DNA of 64,000 nt from Crocodylus rhombifer (GCA_038503035.1 JAVSML010020392.1:124001-188000); one strand, 5' to 3'; counted from the first letter of the stretch, positions 1 through 11,485 are shown. Notes: generated by a model not told the origin, from the sequence alone. Program-made: numbers and translations.

Positions 1-2799
1 CTAGATACATAGATAAAAATTTCTAAACTTTGGTAATTCCCGGCCATCCATTCTTATATATTTGCACTAATTTCAGTATAGCATCTTAAGGTTTTTTTAA
101 GTTCTGCTCTCTCTGTCTCTCTACGATCTGCATTTAACTAGCATTGTCAACACCATTTACTTTTATTATTATGGTGGTATACCCCATCCCTCATTTGTTT
201 TTAAGTAGAGTTTATCTTTTTAAAAAAATTCTATTGCCGGTAATACACAAAATAGTATAATTACTACAAGAAGTTACACATCAGTACTTAAGATGTAGAA
301 AGAATATATTTTTTGAGAAATAATATAAAACTATAGACTGCATGGTAAAGCATATGAACTGGAGGGCAGAGTTAAAGGTGCTTTTTACATCTTAATTTTG
401 AGCCCACATCTTGTGATTAATTAAACTATGCAGCCATAATAGAGCTCTTCATTTTTCTCAGTGTTTTTGTTACTTCAGAGATGAAGGGGAGGGTTGAGCA
501 ACGAAATAGAAGGATATTTATTTTTCTTAATTTGGGGCTTTTGGTGGCTTCTAAAAACTGGAAGTAGAAAGCAAGATTTACTGATAACTTTCTGGCTGCT
601 TTATGCTATCCCAGCCATGCAGACACAGGTCAGCCCACTTTCCTGCTTGAACTGTAAATGCTCCATTAAATAGAAATGTTTGGTTACCGACTTACAGAAC
701 AAGGCCAACTTTGACATAGGCCACCAGAACCTGTAACGTGTGCAGGTTCTTTACATGATGTTCAAATGCTTACAAGTTGGCAAATTCCCTCCAGAACAAA
801 GTAAGGACTACTTCCATACACTTTTAAACTTCAGCCAGTTCAGCTCCCATTGTCTTTGTACCTCTGTGAAATAACGAGAATGAGGAAGTTATCTTTATGG
901 ACAAGGTAGGGATGCAAATCGCTGTGGGGCAACTTTCAATTGAGACAAGTGAAACCACCATCATTTTTCTAAGATGGGGGAATGTATCCTTTTTTACTTA
1001 TGCTCAAAAATGTAAACCATTTCTAATGAACTTTCCAAATATCTATGAGTAAAGATAAAGCGTGAAAAATTTCAGCCCAAAAGGGGAGTGTTCAGCAGAG
1101 TTATAATGGTCTAAAATGTACCATTGGCAATGTTTCTGGGCTCTTAACTGAAAGTCATTTCCAATGTTTCACTATTAAATTCTGCCTGATATTTACCAAA
1201 CATTTTCCTTTTCTCAGTCTTCACCTGGTTGTTCCTGTATATTCCTCTGGAGGCCACTCCAACCTATTCCACTCCCTACCTTGGTGCTTCCAGCCTCCAC
1301 CTACTTATAGGCATTTAACATGTCTCCCTTTAGCTATACATATTTAGCTCCTTTCATCTTTCAACATAAATCAATCATTCCACTGCTTAATCATTTATGT
1401 TCCTTCTCTCCAAAAACCTCTCCGACTTCTCTCTTCTGTCAGAATTTTGTGTCCAGCACTGAACTCAGTACTGTACCTGCACTATTAGATACAGGACCAT
1501 CTACAAGTAGGATGGTCATCTTCTGCCTAAAGGCTGGGAGATATAGCTAAACTAATGAGAATTTAAACCTACAGCATTAATTGGACTGTGCGCCATAGTT
1601 TAGGCTGGCAGATCTCAGTCAGCAGTAATTTATGGTAGGTGTGGGAGATTTCAGAGATGAACTAACCTGTTTGCCCCAAACCCTACAAGACTGAGGAATT
1701 CAGACTCAGATATAAACTTATGGTTAGGACCAATCATTTGTTTTAAATGCAAGGGATTTTAATTTCATAACTTAACTGAAAATGGTTGTATAGTCTCCCA
1801 GGTATTCATAGACCAGAACTACATGTTTGTTCTTGCTGCCTGCACGCTTCTGTTGGCACCCCCTGGGTGTGATGGCTCACCCTTCTCCCTTGCCAAAATC
1901 CACTGTTGTTCAGGGGTTACTGCAGGAGCAGTCACACTACTCTGCTCCTGGAGGCTCCCTCCCCTGAAAAAATTAGTGCGCCAAAGGTAAAAGATGCATC
2001 AATGATTTGTAGGTCCCAACTCTGAAGCTTCTGGAATTAGGGAAGTGTACCTACATATCTATAGCTGTGGAAGTAAGATGCCTTTGGTGGGTTTCCTTGC
2101 ACTGTAACTGAATTATGGAAAAGGAAACAAATTAAAAGACAAGAAAGCAGAGAGGAGAATGACGAGGAGTCACATTTATATATCAGGGTTAGAGCTATGA
2201 TTTGGCCCCCTCTGATCATGAACAAGCCCAACACTTAGTCTGAATCTGGATTCACGCAGGAAGAAGCAAGGCCCATGCTATGGTTATAGGGCCTCCCGTG
2301 TGCAACACTCCTGCCACCACAGTGCAAACGAAGAACACAATAGAAGCTCATGGACAAACCGGCAAAGACAAACACAAACACAGTCTGACAAAGGAGCTAC
2401 GCCTGGTGGCTTATGTAAGCAAAGCAATGTTATCCCCTTCAAAGTCAAAACAGAAGCCAGGATACTCTGTTTGTAATTTGGGGGATTTTTGAAATCATAA
2501 CTCTTTCATTATGAAATGCCTTAAGCCCTCAGACATAGCAATCAAACCCTGTGATATCCGGTGTCATGTAAGAAGCACCTTCTGTATTTTAACAAATATC
2601 ATCAAAGGGCTTAGTCTAAATTATATTACTTATAAGAATGTGCTGATGATATTTGTGATGGGCAGATTTGCTTATCAAGATGAGGATACCAGAATGTCAC
2701 AACTGTAGATTATTTTCTGTTATTGCTTTCATAATCATTGTCAAGATCTAGTGAGGAAAGCATCTCTCACCATAAAACCACTTAGGGTGAAGGTACATG
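1..2799. other. AT-rich stretch with no recognised feature
   Basis: I see no convincing gene, transposon or RNA gene here. The open frames are short (76 residues or fewer), overlap on opposite strands and resemble no family I know. The sequence is typical AT-rich vertebrate intergenic or intronic DNA. Confidence 0.5.
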
Positions 2800-3626
2800 T
2801 TACACTTGGGCCAAGCTCAGCAAATGGGCGGATGAGAACCTGATGGTGTTTAACACTGAAAAATGCAAGGTTCTCCACCTTGGGAGGAAAAACCTGCAGC
2901 ATCCTTATAGGCTCAGCAGTGCTACGTTGGTTAGCACTACAGAAGAAAGAGACTTGGGGGTCATCATTGACCACAAGATGAACATGAGCCTCCAATGCGA
3001 TGCTGTGGCTAGTAAAGCGACCAAAACGCTGGCTTGCATCCACAGATGCTTCTCGAGTAAATCCCGGGACATCATTCTCCCCTTGTACTCAGCCTTGGTG
3101 AGGCCGCAGCTGGAGTACTGCGTCCAGTTTTGGGCTCCACAATTCAAAAAGGATGTGGAGAAGCTTGAGAGAGTCCAGAGGAGAGCCACGCGCATGATCA
3201 GAGGTCAGGAAAACAGATCTTACGATGAGAGGCTGAGAGCCATGGGGCTCTTTACCCTGGAAAAGCGCAGGCTCAGGGGTGATCTGATGGCCACCTATAA
3301 GTTTATCAGGGGTGACCACCAGGATCTGGGGGAACGTTTGTTCACCAGAGCGCCCCAAGGGATGACGAGGTCGAACGGTCACAAACTCCGTTTCAGGCTG
3401 GACATAAGGAAGAATTTCTTTACTGTCCGAGCCCCCAAGGTCTGGAACAGTCTGCCAGCGGAGGTGGTTCAAGCACCTACATTGAACACCTTCAAGAGTA
3501 AATTGGATGCTTATCTTGCTGGGATCCTATGACCCCAGCTGACTTCCTGCCCTTTGGGCAGGGGGCTGGACTCGATGATCTCCCGAGATCCTTCCAGCCC
3601 TAATGTCTATGAAATCTATGAAATCA
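2800..3626 (+). mobile_element. CR1 LINE, 5'-truncated 3' segment
   Basis: This is the 3' end of a CR1 non-LTR retrotransposon, 5'-truncated as is normal for CR1. It carries the end of the ORF2 polyprotein and then a short 3' untranslated region with the phrase ctggactcgatgatctcc, typical of crocodilian CR1. It finishes in short repeats of the type tctatgaaa, the usual CR1 tail. The reading frame is unbroken, so this copy looks younger than most others in the window. Confidence 0.9.
2807..3532 (+). pseudogene. CR1 ORF2 C-terminal fragment (after the RT core)
   Basis: About 241 codons are open from the truncation point to a TAG stop. The protein begins WAKLSKWADENLMVFN, which in CR1 lies just after the catalytic FADD motif, so the fragment covers the RT thumb and the C-terminal domain. 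Recognisable CR1 signatures are VFNTEKCKVLHLGRKN, RDLGVIIDHKMNMS, ALVRPQLEYCVQFWAP and TRMIRG. No endonuclease and no RT palm is present, so it cannot act alone. The first ATG at 2843 is internal and not a true start. The lack of stops or frameshifts over 726 bases suggests recent insertion rather than function. Confidence 0.88.
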
Positions 3627-4321
3627 TACTAAATCTGTCAAGCAGTGTTAACATTTGAATGTGCTGTGAGCAGTCACATGTTAAGGGTTAATACCATTTC
3701 TTGCCTGTACAGCTCTGACGTGCCACTAAGGGCTGGTGAACAAGGCTGTGGTTTAGGAGCCAGGACGCCTGAGCTCTCTCCCTGCAGGAGGTGGAGGGGC
3801 TAGGAGTGGTGCATCCTGGGATGATGGAGGATTGCAAATTGCTCGCTTATCTCCCTGGAGCAGACTGAAGTTACCCTAACATGAACTAGTTAACACGGCC
3901 CGGAGTTAACCCTCCCCTGAAGTGGTACAATTTTGAGATGCCCAAAATGCACTTACTATGAGTTGGGTGCTTCAATTTTAATTGCTCTTAACATGTTTGA
4001 AGTATAATGCATAATGTCATCCTTAAGTCCGTGCTTAACTTTCAGTATATGCTTAAGTCACTGAAATCTATTAGGCTATAGGTATATGTTTACCTGTATG
4101 CACATACTTAAGGGTTTTCCTGAATAGCAATAAGCGCAAGCAGATGATTAAAAATTAACCTGAATCAAGGTCCTACTGATTGGATATTTTACAAATGGAA
4201 GTTTCTAAAGGCATTCTAATACCCTTAGGTGAACAGCATTTTGCAAGCCAATGACAACAATATGAAATATTTCAAATAGGCTAGATAGTGAAACATAAAT
4301 ATAGCATCTCACTTTCTAAGG
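3627..4321. other. Unassigned spacer with a possible tRNA-SINE scrap
   Basis: Little is recognisable. Around 3745-3800 the words gtttaggagccaggacgcct resemble the middle of a MIR or tRNA-derived SINE of reptiles, but the match is short. The rest is AT-rich with no open frame of interest. Confidence 0.3.
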
Positions 4322-4508
4322 CAGGGGTGGGAAATTATTTTGGGCGGAGGGCCGCTTACTGAGTTTTGACAAGCCATTGAGGGCCGTATGACAGGCAGCC
4401 AGGAGCAGATTAATATTGATTTTCTAAATTTTTTAGGGGCCCTGCGGGCCAGATAGATTGTCCTGGTGGGCTGCATCTGGCCCACGGTCCACATTTTGCC
4501 CACCCCTG
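4322..4508. mobile_element. Short non-autonomous hAT transposon
   Basis: The 187-base element has inverted ends: the left begins caggggtgggaaat and the right ends ttttgcccacccctg. The inside contains paired phrases such as gagggccg and ctggcccacgg, a pattern common to vertebrate hAT MITEs. The flanks ttctaagg and ttaaggga suggest a decayed 8-base target duplication. There is no coding capacity. The hAT assignment rests on the ends and the approximate duplication. Confidence 0.7.
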
Positions 4509-6379
4509 TTAAGGGATCTATCGGTTCTGTAAAGCTCCACCTTTTTAGTGAAGCTTATTAATAGAAAGCTGTATGTCCTTCCCTGTATATTTGGGACACA
4601 ATACATCAACTGGCCTCTACCATGGGCCCAATTTTTGTCCATCATTTCTTGCTAACTTGTTATAGGCAAAAAAGATAGGATCCAAATCTCTAACTCCATG
4701 ATTGTATCTGAAGATCATGGAGAGAACTTATCTTTGTATCTACAATGCAAATAAAAGCAGATATAATCAACCACAGGAGCCTGCAGATTTTAGACACCAT
4801 ATCTAAATCAGCCCTTTTATATTTAAAACATTTTGCAGTAAAGGGAACATTCTTCAGGGTAGCAAATGACTTTTTAAAGAATTAAGGCCTGCACTCTAAT
4901 ATAACATGCTACGGTTATTTTACACATATGTACATTTACATCTTGTTTTAATATCATCTTTCAAATCCCATAGAAAAACATAAAATGATCTCTTGCTGCA
5001 TCACATTGTTGAAGACTGAACTATCTGAACCAGTTCGGATGAAACTTACTCTTCGAAGATTTATCATGCAGCATCCCAAATCTTTATTCCTTAAGAAACT
5101 GAATTTCAGAGGTGTTGAATAGTTATGACACCTAGTGGCTTTAACTTCTGAAAATAAGGCCATTTTTAGTAACTCAAAATGGAAGTAGAAAGGTGTGAAA
5201 TCTGAAGTCGTCCAAATCAAGCATATATCAAAGGCAGGCTATCCAAGCATGTACCTATTGTAAACATTTAATACTAATTGGAAGCTGTCTTCCTGAGAGG
5301 AGTTTCATAAAGAAGCAAGCTGTGTCAGTGTCTGTCACTTGACAGACTGCATGCTAAGGAATATAACACTTACCTGTAGCTGAGGCAGAGCTATTCCAAT
5401 TTGGCTTGTTGTTGTCAGGGATCCTTTACCACATGTGGTTGTTGGACACCTTCCTGTCTGTTGCACTGATGACTAGAGAGCATAGTTTGATTTTTTAAGT
5501 CACTTGTATGCTCTCCCTTCTAAAAACCTCTCAGAAGGTTACATATATTAAAAAAGTTTTGGCAAACTTTCAGGCAATTCTCAAGATCACTCTTATATGC
5601 AAAAAGGGAACCTTGATCTGATGATTAAGATAGATTTATGGCAGCAGCAGCACCTTTTTAAATATGTTCAGTAAGGTGCGAAAAAGAACCTGTCATTTTT
5701 TATTGCACTGAACTGAAATGACTTCTGGAGAACATTGATAAATTCGGGACTGATTTCTCTCTTTCAACATCTATAGGAATTTTGGGTTCTTTAGAGGTAG
5801 GAGAAATTTTAAGTATGGGTTAGCAAAGATATCTGGGGGGTTTTTTTTCCTTACGTTGTTATTTTCAGACCAGTTCTATTAATAGGAAGACCTAAAGCCT
5901 CTTCCCCATCTCTTTCAGTTGCATCTGAGAGTTTCGATGATACTCCTGTTCAATAAGGAGTTGTGTGTAGCACATTGTAAGTTAAAGGCTAAACTCACAA
6001 AGTCTTAGGAGTCACAATGTTCTCTGTGGTGTAACCCAGGTCCACCCAAGTATGTGCTCTCCTCTTGCAAATAGAAGGGGTGGGTGGCTAGGCAGGAGTG
6101 CTGTGAGAGGGATCTGCAGCTGTCAGTCAGTTCCCTCTGTCCCCCGTAGAATCAGGCAAGGGCACAGAATATCTTAACTATATACAATTTATTTATAAAT
6201 ATAGGTCAGAAGAGGTAAACTATGAACAGATTTACAAATCTACAACTTATTTATACTGAGAACTGAATCAAAGGAATGTATATTCCTTTACACTAAGTTC
6301 GTCGGGGAATGGGGATCCACAGGAGCAAGAGAAAAGTCAACCAGGTGTAGGACCTGCCCAGGTAAGAGCTCAGGTATAT
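4509..6379. other. No recognised feature
   Basis: AT-rich unique-looking sequence with only short random frames. Nothing in it resembled a repeat family or exon that I could support. Confidence 0.45.
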
Positions 6380-6411
6380 ACCAAGGGACTAGTTGTTTCT
6401 CAGGTGGGGGG

Positions 6412-7200
6412 GTGCCCAGGGCTCCCATGGGGGGATTACGGTGTCTCTTCACTAATGCAAGAAGCATGGGGAACAAGCAGGAGGAGCTTGTTCTCCTGCT
6501 TGCAAGTAGTAAAATTGACCTGGCTGGCCTAGTGGAGACATGGTGGGATGAAACATTTGACTGGGCATTAGACATAAAGGGCTATAGGTTGTTTAGAAGA
6601 GATATGAAGGGGAAAAAAGGTGGGAGGGGTTGCGCTCTGTTAGGGAACAGTATACCAGTTCTACCTTCCAAATGGGACCAGAGGAAGGCTTAACTGAGAC
6701 CTTGTGGGCAAATTTCAAGGAGGGCAGGGGTAGAGTGATCTGGTGGTAGGGGTTTACTAGAGGCCACCACATCAGGAGGAAGAGCTGGATCTGGAATTTT
6801 CCAGGCAGCTTGGGGAGGCCATGCGTGCAAACAATGTTGTGGTCATGGGGGATATGAATTACCCTGACATCAACTGGGAGGAGCAGTTGGCCAGGTCTAG
6901 CCACTCATACAGGACCTACACCTCGTGCAGGAGGTACTCGTCGCCACTAGGGAAAAAGCCATACTGGATTTGGTGTTAGCCTCTGGGGACGACCTGGTGG
7001 GGAAGGTGCTAGTACAAGGGAGGCTAGGGGACAGTGATCATGAAATGATCCAGTTTGCTATTCAGAGAAAGGTGGGGAGGGTAACTAGCACAGTGCAAAT
7101 GCTTGACTTTAGGAAAGCCAACCTCGATGTGCTCAGGGCAGTAGTCAGGGAGGCACACGGAGCCCAGGGTGTAGCTAGTATGGGGGTCCAGGAAAGGTGG
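6412..7200 (+). pseudogene. CR1 ORF2 endonuclease domain, frameshifted
   Basis: This is the remnant of the APE-type endonuclease that nicks target DNA for CR1. The first frame, 6412-6690, shows CLFTNARSMGNKQEELVLLL and then LAGLVETWWDETFDW, the N-terminal block with the conserved Glu. Frameshifts follow. Around 6835-6875 the block VVVMGDMNYPDINWEE keeps the Asp-x-Asn motif. A third frame, 6925-7200, covers LATREKA-like sequence, then DLVLASGDDLVGKV, GDSDHEMIQF and DFRKANLDVLR. At least two frame breaks make it non-functional. Confidence 0.85.
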
Positions 7201-7261
7201 TCCTTCCTTCCTCGAGGAGGCTATCCTTGGGGCTCAGCAGGACACAATTCTGAGAGGGTCT

Positions 7262-7705
7262 AGAGGAGGCCACTCGCATGGCTGGGGGCCTCTGTGGCCA
7301 GCCTATGAGAAGAGGCTGAGGGACCTGAATCTCTTCAGTCTCCACAAGAGGAGACTGAGGGGGGATCTTGTGGCTGCCTACAACCTTATTAGGGGCCAGT
7401 AGTAGGGACTCAGGGAAAGTCTGTTCACCAGGGCCCCCCTTGGAGTCACCAGGAACAATGGCCACAAGCTGAGGGAGGATAGGTTTAGGTTAGATATTAG
7501 GAAGAACTACTTCACAGTAAGGGTGGCCAGAGCCTGGAATAGGCTTCCCAGAGAGGTGGTGCTCTCACCTTCCTTGGAAATATTCAAGAGGAGACTGGAT
7601 AGGCACCTGGCTGGGGGTCTTATGACCCCTCCCACCCCCAGTGCTCATTCCTGCCCATGGCAGGGGGTCGGACTCGATGATCTGTCTAGGTCGCTTCCGA
7701 CTCAT
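7262..7705 (+). pseudogene. CR1 ORF2 C-terminal end after the deletion
   Basis: Sequence related to the C-terminal CR1 domain: a frame reading [21 protein letters not shown] sequence is present in broken form, and the later piece, 7523-7708, reads MARAWNRLPREVVLSPSL then FKRRLDRHLAGG. It corresponds to the end of the 2807-3532 fragment. It is separated from the endonuclease remnant by the missing reverse transcriptase. Confidence 0.75.
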
Positions 7706-7711
7706 TGATTT

Positions 7712-7714
<3 letters not shown>

Positions 7715-7769
<55 letters not shown>

Positions 7770-7780
7770 ATATATGTATA
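7715..7780. repeat. (TA)n then (TGTA)n microsatellite
   Basis: About 21 TA units are followed by TGTA-rich sequence. It starts just after the CR1 3' tail, so it probably grew from that tail. Confidence 0.95.
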
Positions 7781-8003
7781 CTACCACTGGGGGTTCCACT
7801 CAGGAACAGGTAAATTACAAATGAACACAGGCACAAATAACACACAGGTAAGTAATCAATCAATACAGATAAGCATGAGTGGAAGGGGGACAGGTAAGTA
7901 ACAAAAGTATGGCAGGGAAGAGGTCTCAGTGGGGATTTCAGGGAGTCATATGTGCATGAACCAGCAATTATCAGTTTCATAGGAACAAGAAAATATGAAG
8001 CGC

Positions 8004-8956
8004 TGTCACAAAATTTGAGGTGCGCAATAGTAGCAATAAACTGAACTTATTAAAGGATCCCAAGGTCCAGGCTAGTGCCTGGAGCCCTGACAGTGTCAAA
8101 GGAACTAATGGGGAAACCCTGAATAACCCTTGGGATCGCTTACCACCCCCATAGCTGCCCCTCCCCTGTGGGACCCTTTTCTCCTGACACTCACAACTCC
8201 AGGGTGGGCCCAGACAAATGGTCCTCCTCAGGTTGAGATGCTCCCCACGTGTGGGAGCCCATGGGGCTCCTGGATTCCCCTTTAGCTACTGGTGGCCCTG
8301 TGCTCTGTCATGTGCACTGAGGGCTTCCCCTTCTGCTTTTGGTTGGAGGCCCTGCTTGCCTCATGCAGGCACTGGGACTCATCCCCCTCCTGGATCCTCC
8401 ATGCAGCATTGCCTGCACTGTGTTCTGGGCCCTGTGCACCATTGTGCACACCGAGGGTCCAGCCTCATGCCGGGGTTGCAGACCCAAGCTGCCTGGAGAA
8501 GCTCCCAGGGTCTGAACTCTGTGCATCACTTGTGCACTGAGTGGTCAGAGACCTGAACTGCCTGGCACTGCTCCCAGGATTTTGTCCTGTATGCTGTGCT
8601 GTGCACCAAGTGTTGAAGCCAGAGCTGACCACCGCCCTCTGCTGCCGCAGGAAGTCTTCAGGAGCTCTTCAGGAGCAACTGCATTCATCCCACTAGACAG
8701 CTCTCCCAACCGATCTAAGCTCCATTCTCTTTCTCGTCTCCTGTCGCATCTGCTGCATGCTGGGCATGCTGCTTCTTTTATTTTCTCCAGAGGCTCCACC
8801 CCTGGAGTGCTGTTGGACCACTTCAATCAGGTCTGGGGATCTTTGCCCCCTTCCCAGTCTGGGCGGGGCATCCCCTCCCAACAATCACCTGATTGCAGAC
8901 ATGCTTCACCAATTACAATGAAGCTCCTCTGAGCCCAGGCATGCCAGGCTGTCACA
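8004..8956 (-). mobile_element. Candidate LTR of an endogenous retrovirus-like element
   Basis: Read on the minus strand, a 953-base GC-rich unit begins TGTGACAGCC and ends in TTTTGTGACA, so it has the TG...CA form of an LTR. Near 8775-8785 the minus strand has aaataaaag followed by agcagcatgcccagc, like an LTR promoter box, and near 8050 tttaataag could be a poly(A) signal close to the 3' end. No matching 5-base target duplication was seen and no gag, pol or env coding sequence flanks it. The call is therefore tentative. The long open frames inside are GC-rich chance frames. Confidence 0.38.
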
Positions 8957-9591
8957 GTGGTGCACATAACTTTGAGGTTCATAGCCACCTTATCAAATCC
9001 ACAATCCCAAGCTAGGCTCCCAGGTTTCCTGTATGGAACCCAGAGAGAGTTAGGTGCCCAAGAATGGGGACCACAAAAGCTAACACAGCAGGCAAGCTTA
9101 ATCTACTTTTGGCTGGACAAGAAATGACAAAGATAAATGTGCCTTAAGCTCTTCCTGGATGCATCTAACACATGCATATTATTGTGACATAATAAACTCT
9201 GGCACATATTGGTCTGGAGTTTATGGCTCCCGGGCACAGCGTTTACATGTGTGCCTAGTATGACAGCATGTTGAGGCAAGGCAGAGCAGCCCTGGTGAGC
9301 AGGAGGCCCGAGGGGCAGCCTGCCAGCCCTGGGCTGCTCTGACCCAGCTCAATGTACTGCAGAGGGGCTGGCTGACTGGGGTATGAGGTAGCCCCCCTCA
9401 CTGAAGCACCCTTGTGCCGCATCAATGGCTACACATGTGTTACACCGGAGTAAGTAACTCCACTGTGGGATAGTACTTGTATCTGGCAGTACTAACCTAT
9501 AGCTGAGTTAATTAATTTACTCTGGCCTAATAGCTCCACATGTGTAGACGAGTGATGCTTTACTGTGGAGCTAGGTAGGCAATTCCATTGT
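8957..9591. other. Spacer with possible MITE fragments
   Basis: The phrases gcgtttacatgtgtgcctag (9239), ggctacacatgtgttacac (9427) and ccacatgtgtagacgag (9536) resemble the ends of the GGGCATGTCTACACATGC family described at 9592. They may mark decayed copies, but I could not define edges. Confidence 0.3.
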
Positions 9592-9820
9592 GGGCATGTC
9601 TACACATGCACCCGACTGCGCAGTTGTTACTAAAGCAAGTACTAAATGACGTGCACCCCGTGCATGGGTTATTTTCAACCCTACTGCACAGCAGCAACAA
9701 GCTACCACGCAACAACTCATTACTACTATGCAGTAGCGTTAGTGTCACAGTTTGTGCCCACCAACACTACATCGCAACAGCTCATCACTACAGCAATGTA
9801 ACATTTTGTGTAGATGTGCT
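9592..9820. mobile_element. MITE with TIR gggcatgtctacacatgc
   Basis: The left end gggcatgtctacacatgc pairs with the right end tttgtgtagatgtgct in inverted form. The interior is non-coding and partly self-complementary. Relatives in this window are at 36361-36615 and, more distantly, the ends of the 35381-36262 and 44.3-46.8 kb elements, all sharing a tctaca core followed by ctttactg-like words. No clear target duplication was found. Confidence 0.55.
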
Positions 9821-9954
9821 CAGTAAGCATCTCATGCAGATATCCCCCTCTCGTACAGACTTAGTGCTCTCTGGTTGGGATTTACAACCCTGAGCCCTCA
9901 CCTTGTGCCAGGCACTTATACCAATCCTTTCTCATGAAACACAATTGGAGGATG

Positions 9955-10035
9955 TAGTAGTAATTGGGTAGACCACTCAGCTAAGAAGTGAAATACCAGG
10001 ACTCAAATTCCTGCTCTATGTACAGGGATGTGAAC
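9955..10035 (+). repeat. tRNA-derived SINE relic
   Basis: The segment ggtagaccactcagctaag resembles an RNA polymerase III A box, and gactcaaattcctgc about 40 bases downstream resembles a B box. Together they look like a decayed tRNA-derived SINE head. The evidence is short and could be chance. Confidence 0.35.
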
Positions 10036-10158
10036 TATCACTCATGGTGATCTCTAGAACTGCCACACTACAGGGCCTTCCAGTGTGCAATCCCCACAGT
10101 GGTTCCACTTTGCATGAAATAATAAACTATTTATTTAGCAGAAAAGAGTGAGAGGTAA

Positions 10159-10179
10159 GAGAGAGAGAGAGAGAGAGAG
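10159..10179. repeat. (GA)n microsatellite
   Basis: A 21-base perfect GA run. Confidence 0.9.
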
Positions 10180-10369
10180 CTGGATTCCAGTTTCCATCTA
10201 GTAAGTTTTGATTAGAGACATTAATGGGAATAGGGACTGGTTCCCCCTCTTCAAGATCATATTAATCGCTAGTCTGAAGTCATGAGCACATATACCCTGT
10301 CTCTGTTTCTGGCCAAATGAATATTAAATTATGTCAGACAAAGAGGAACAGCTTCAACAGGGGGAACTG

Positions 10370-10550
10370 AGAGAGCCCCTCAACAGAAGAACCTGTTGTC
10401 GGGTAGCTGAAGCATTCACATGGGAGATGCATGCACGTCTTCTCAGGCAGAGTAGAGATTTGACCCTAGTCTCCCACGGTCTAGGCAAGTGCTCTAGCCT
10501 TGAAGAAAATAGAGTACACCAGCTCCTCCTCCAGTCATGTTTGTTTGGAC
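10370..10550 (-). repeat. tRNA-derived SINE relic, minus strand
   Basis: On the minus strand, aaggctagagcacttgccta looks like an A box and gggtcaaatctctac like a B box. Both sit at the spacing expected for a tRNA-derived SINE head. The 74-residue open frame on the plus strand at 10331-10555 is an accident of this repeat. Confidence 0.4.
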
Positions 10551-10559
10551 CCTAGTCAA

Positions 10560-11254
10560 AAGGTGTGCTGTGAGAAAACCCCAGTCCCAAGAAAGACAGA
10601 TGGGAAAATGTCTTGTGCATCAAGTTTGATGGGGCTTAGGCATGAGCCAGACACCTGGCTGACCTAGCTGATCAGCAACATTAGGCCTTAGGCAGTTTCA
10701 GACATGCCCAGAGCAGACTTGAGTTGTTTAGGGAACTTTACCGCTGGAAACTTAGGCACCTGAGGACTTTACAGATGTCTGCAGGGGTAGGTAACAGTTG
10801 AGTAGGGGCTTCTAAAGATCTAATTTTCAAAATTTCAAAGCATTTACAAAGGCAGTGAGGCAATACTTACAGGCATAAGTCCTTCTGTGGATCTAGCCAT
10901 TACTGACTCTCAAAGGGGTCACTTCATACCTGCTTAAAGCAGAGGCCTTCAACAAGGCTCATTCACACTAAGGATGTGCCATTTTTTATGACTGTCTCTT
11001 GTGACTAAGGCATTCCTCTCCTACACATGTATACGCAGTGTGTTAGAAGACAACTCATCACATGATATTGTGATGTTCCCCCAAGGACCTTTTTCTGAAA
11101 AATGTGGTGGACAAGGTTTTTTTATTTTACATGTAATGGAAATGGCAACACTATAAAAATAATGCTATATCTAGCATTATTAAATATAGAGGGTCTGATT
11201 CTGGATCCCTTATTCCTCCAAGCTGTGTAAAATCACTGGCACTCTCTGTGTTCA
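10560..11254. other. No recognised gene; scattered old repeat words
   Basis: Phrases such as cttaggcacctgagg near 10750 recall an old palindromic reptile repeat family also suggested near 39.3-40 kb. I could not set edges. No coding signal. Confidence 0.35.
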
Positions 11255-11485
11255 AATTTGTCTTATGTGGAATTAGGCAGACAAGGTTCTTTGCGTGAAT
11301 CTGATATCTTTTATTAGACCAACTTAAATAGTTGGAAAACAATTATTAAGCAAGCTTTCAGGTTCAAAAACCCTTCGTCAGGCTAAGGAAGTTTCAGCAG
11401 TTGGTGTGTGCTCTTCCTGGATGAAATGAAATGTCTTATGTGGAAAGACAGACAAGGTTCTTTGAGTGAATCAGATATCTTATGT
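11255..11485 (-). mobile_element. Candidate Penelope-like terminal repeat with hammerhead-like core
   Basis: A direct repeat of about 50 bases lies at 11260-11311 and 11433-11481, 173 bases apart, both containing gacaaggttctttg and gatatctt. Between them, on the minus strand (11382-11351), is cctgacgaagg, then a short hairpin, then cctgaaagcttg. This order, CTGANGA, a small stem, GAAA, is the hammerhead ribozyme core known from Penelope-like retroelement terminal repeats, and tandem partial repeats are usual for them. The minus-strand words ggtctaataaaagatatc are also typical of this repeat class in vertebrates. No Penelope reverse transcriptase is present nearby. Confidence 0.5.

Larger units (their letters stand above)
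6380..7710 (+). mobile_element. CR1 LINE, internally deleted (endonuclease joined to 3' end)
   Basis: This CR1 begins inside ORF2 at the endonuclease domain and ends with a normal CR1 3' tail (gtcggactcgatgatctg). The part that should encode the reverse transcriptase is missing: endonuclease-to-linker sequence ends near 7200 and the text resumes near 7260-7290 with the C-terminal segment (tatgagaagaggctgaggga). By comparison with the longer CR1 at 30.2-34.5 kb, well over 1 kb is absent. The tail runs directly into a TA microsatellite. Confidence 0.85.

Noticed and set aside
3089..3472. 127-residue minus-strand frame
   Set aside because: It is the shadow of the CR1 ORF2 frame on the plus strand.
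8218..8932. Several 80-116 residue frames on both strands
   Set aside because: Overlapping frames in a GC-rich LTR-like region with no domain.
10142..10180. GA-rich tract as a promoter element
   Set aside because: No gene starts nearby, so a microsatellite is the better reading.
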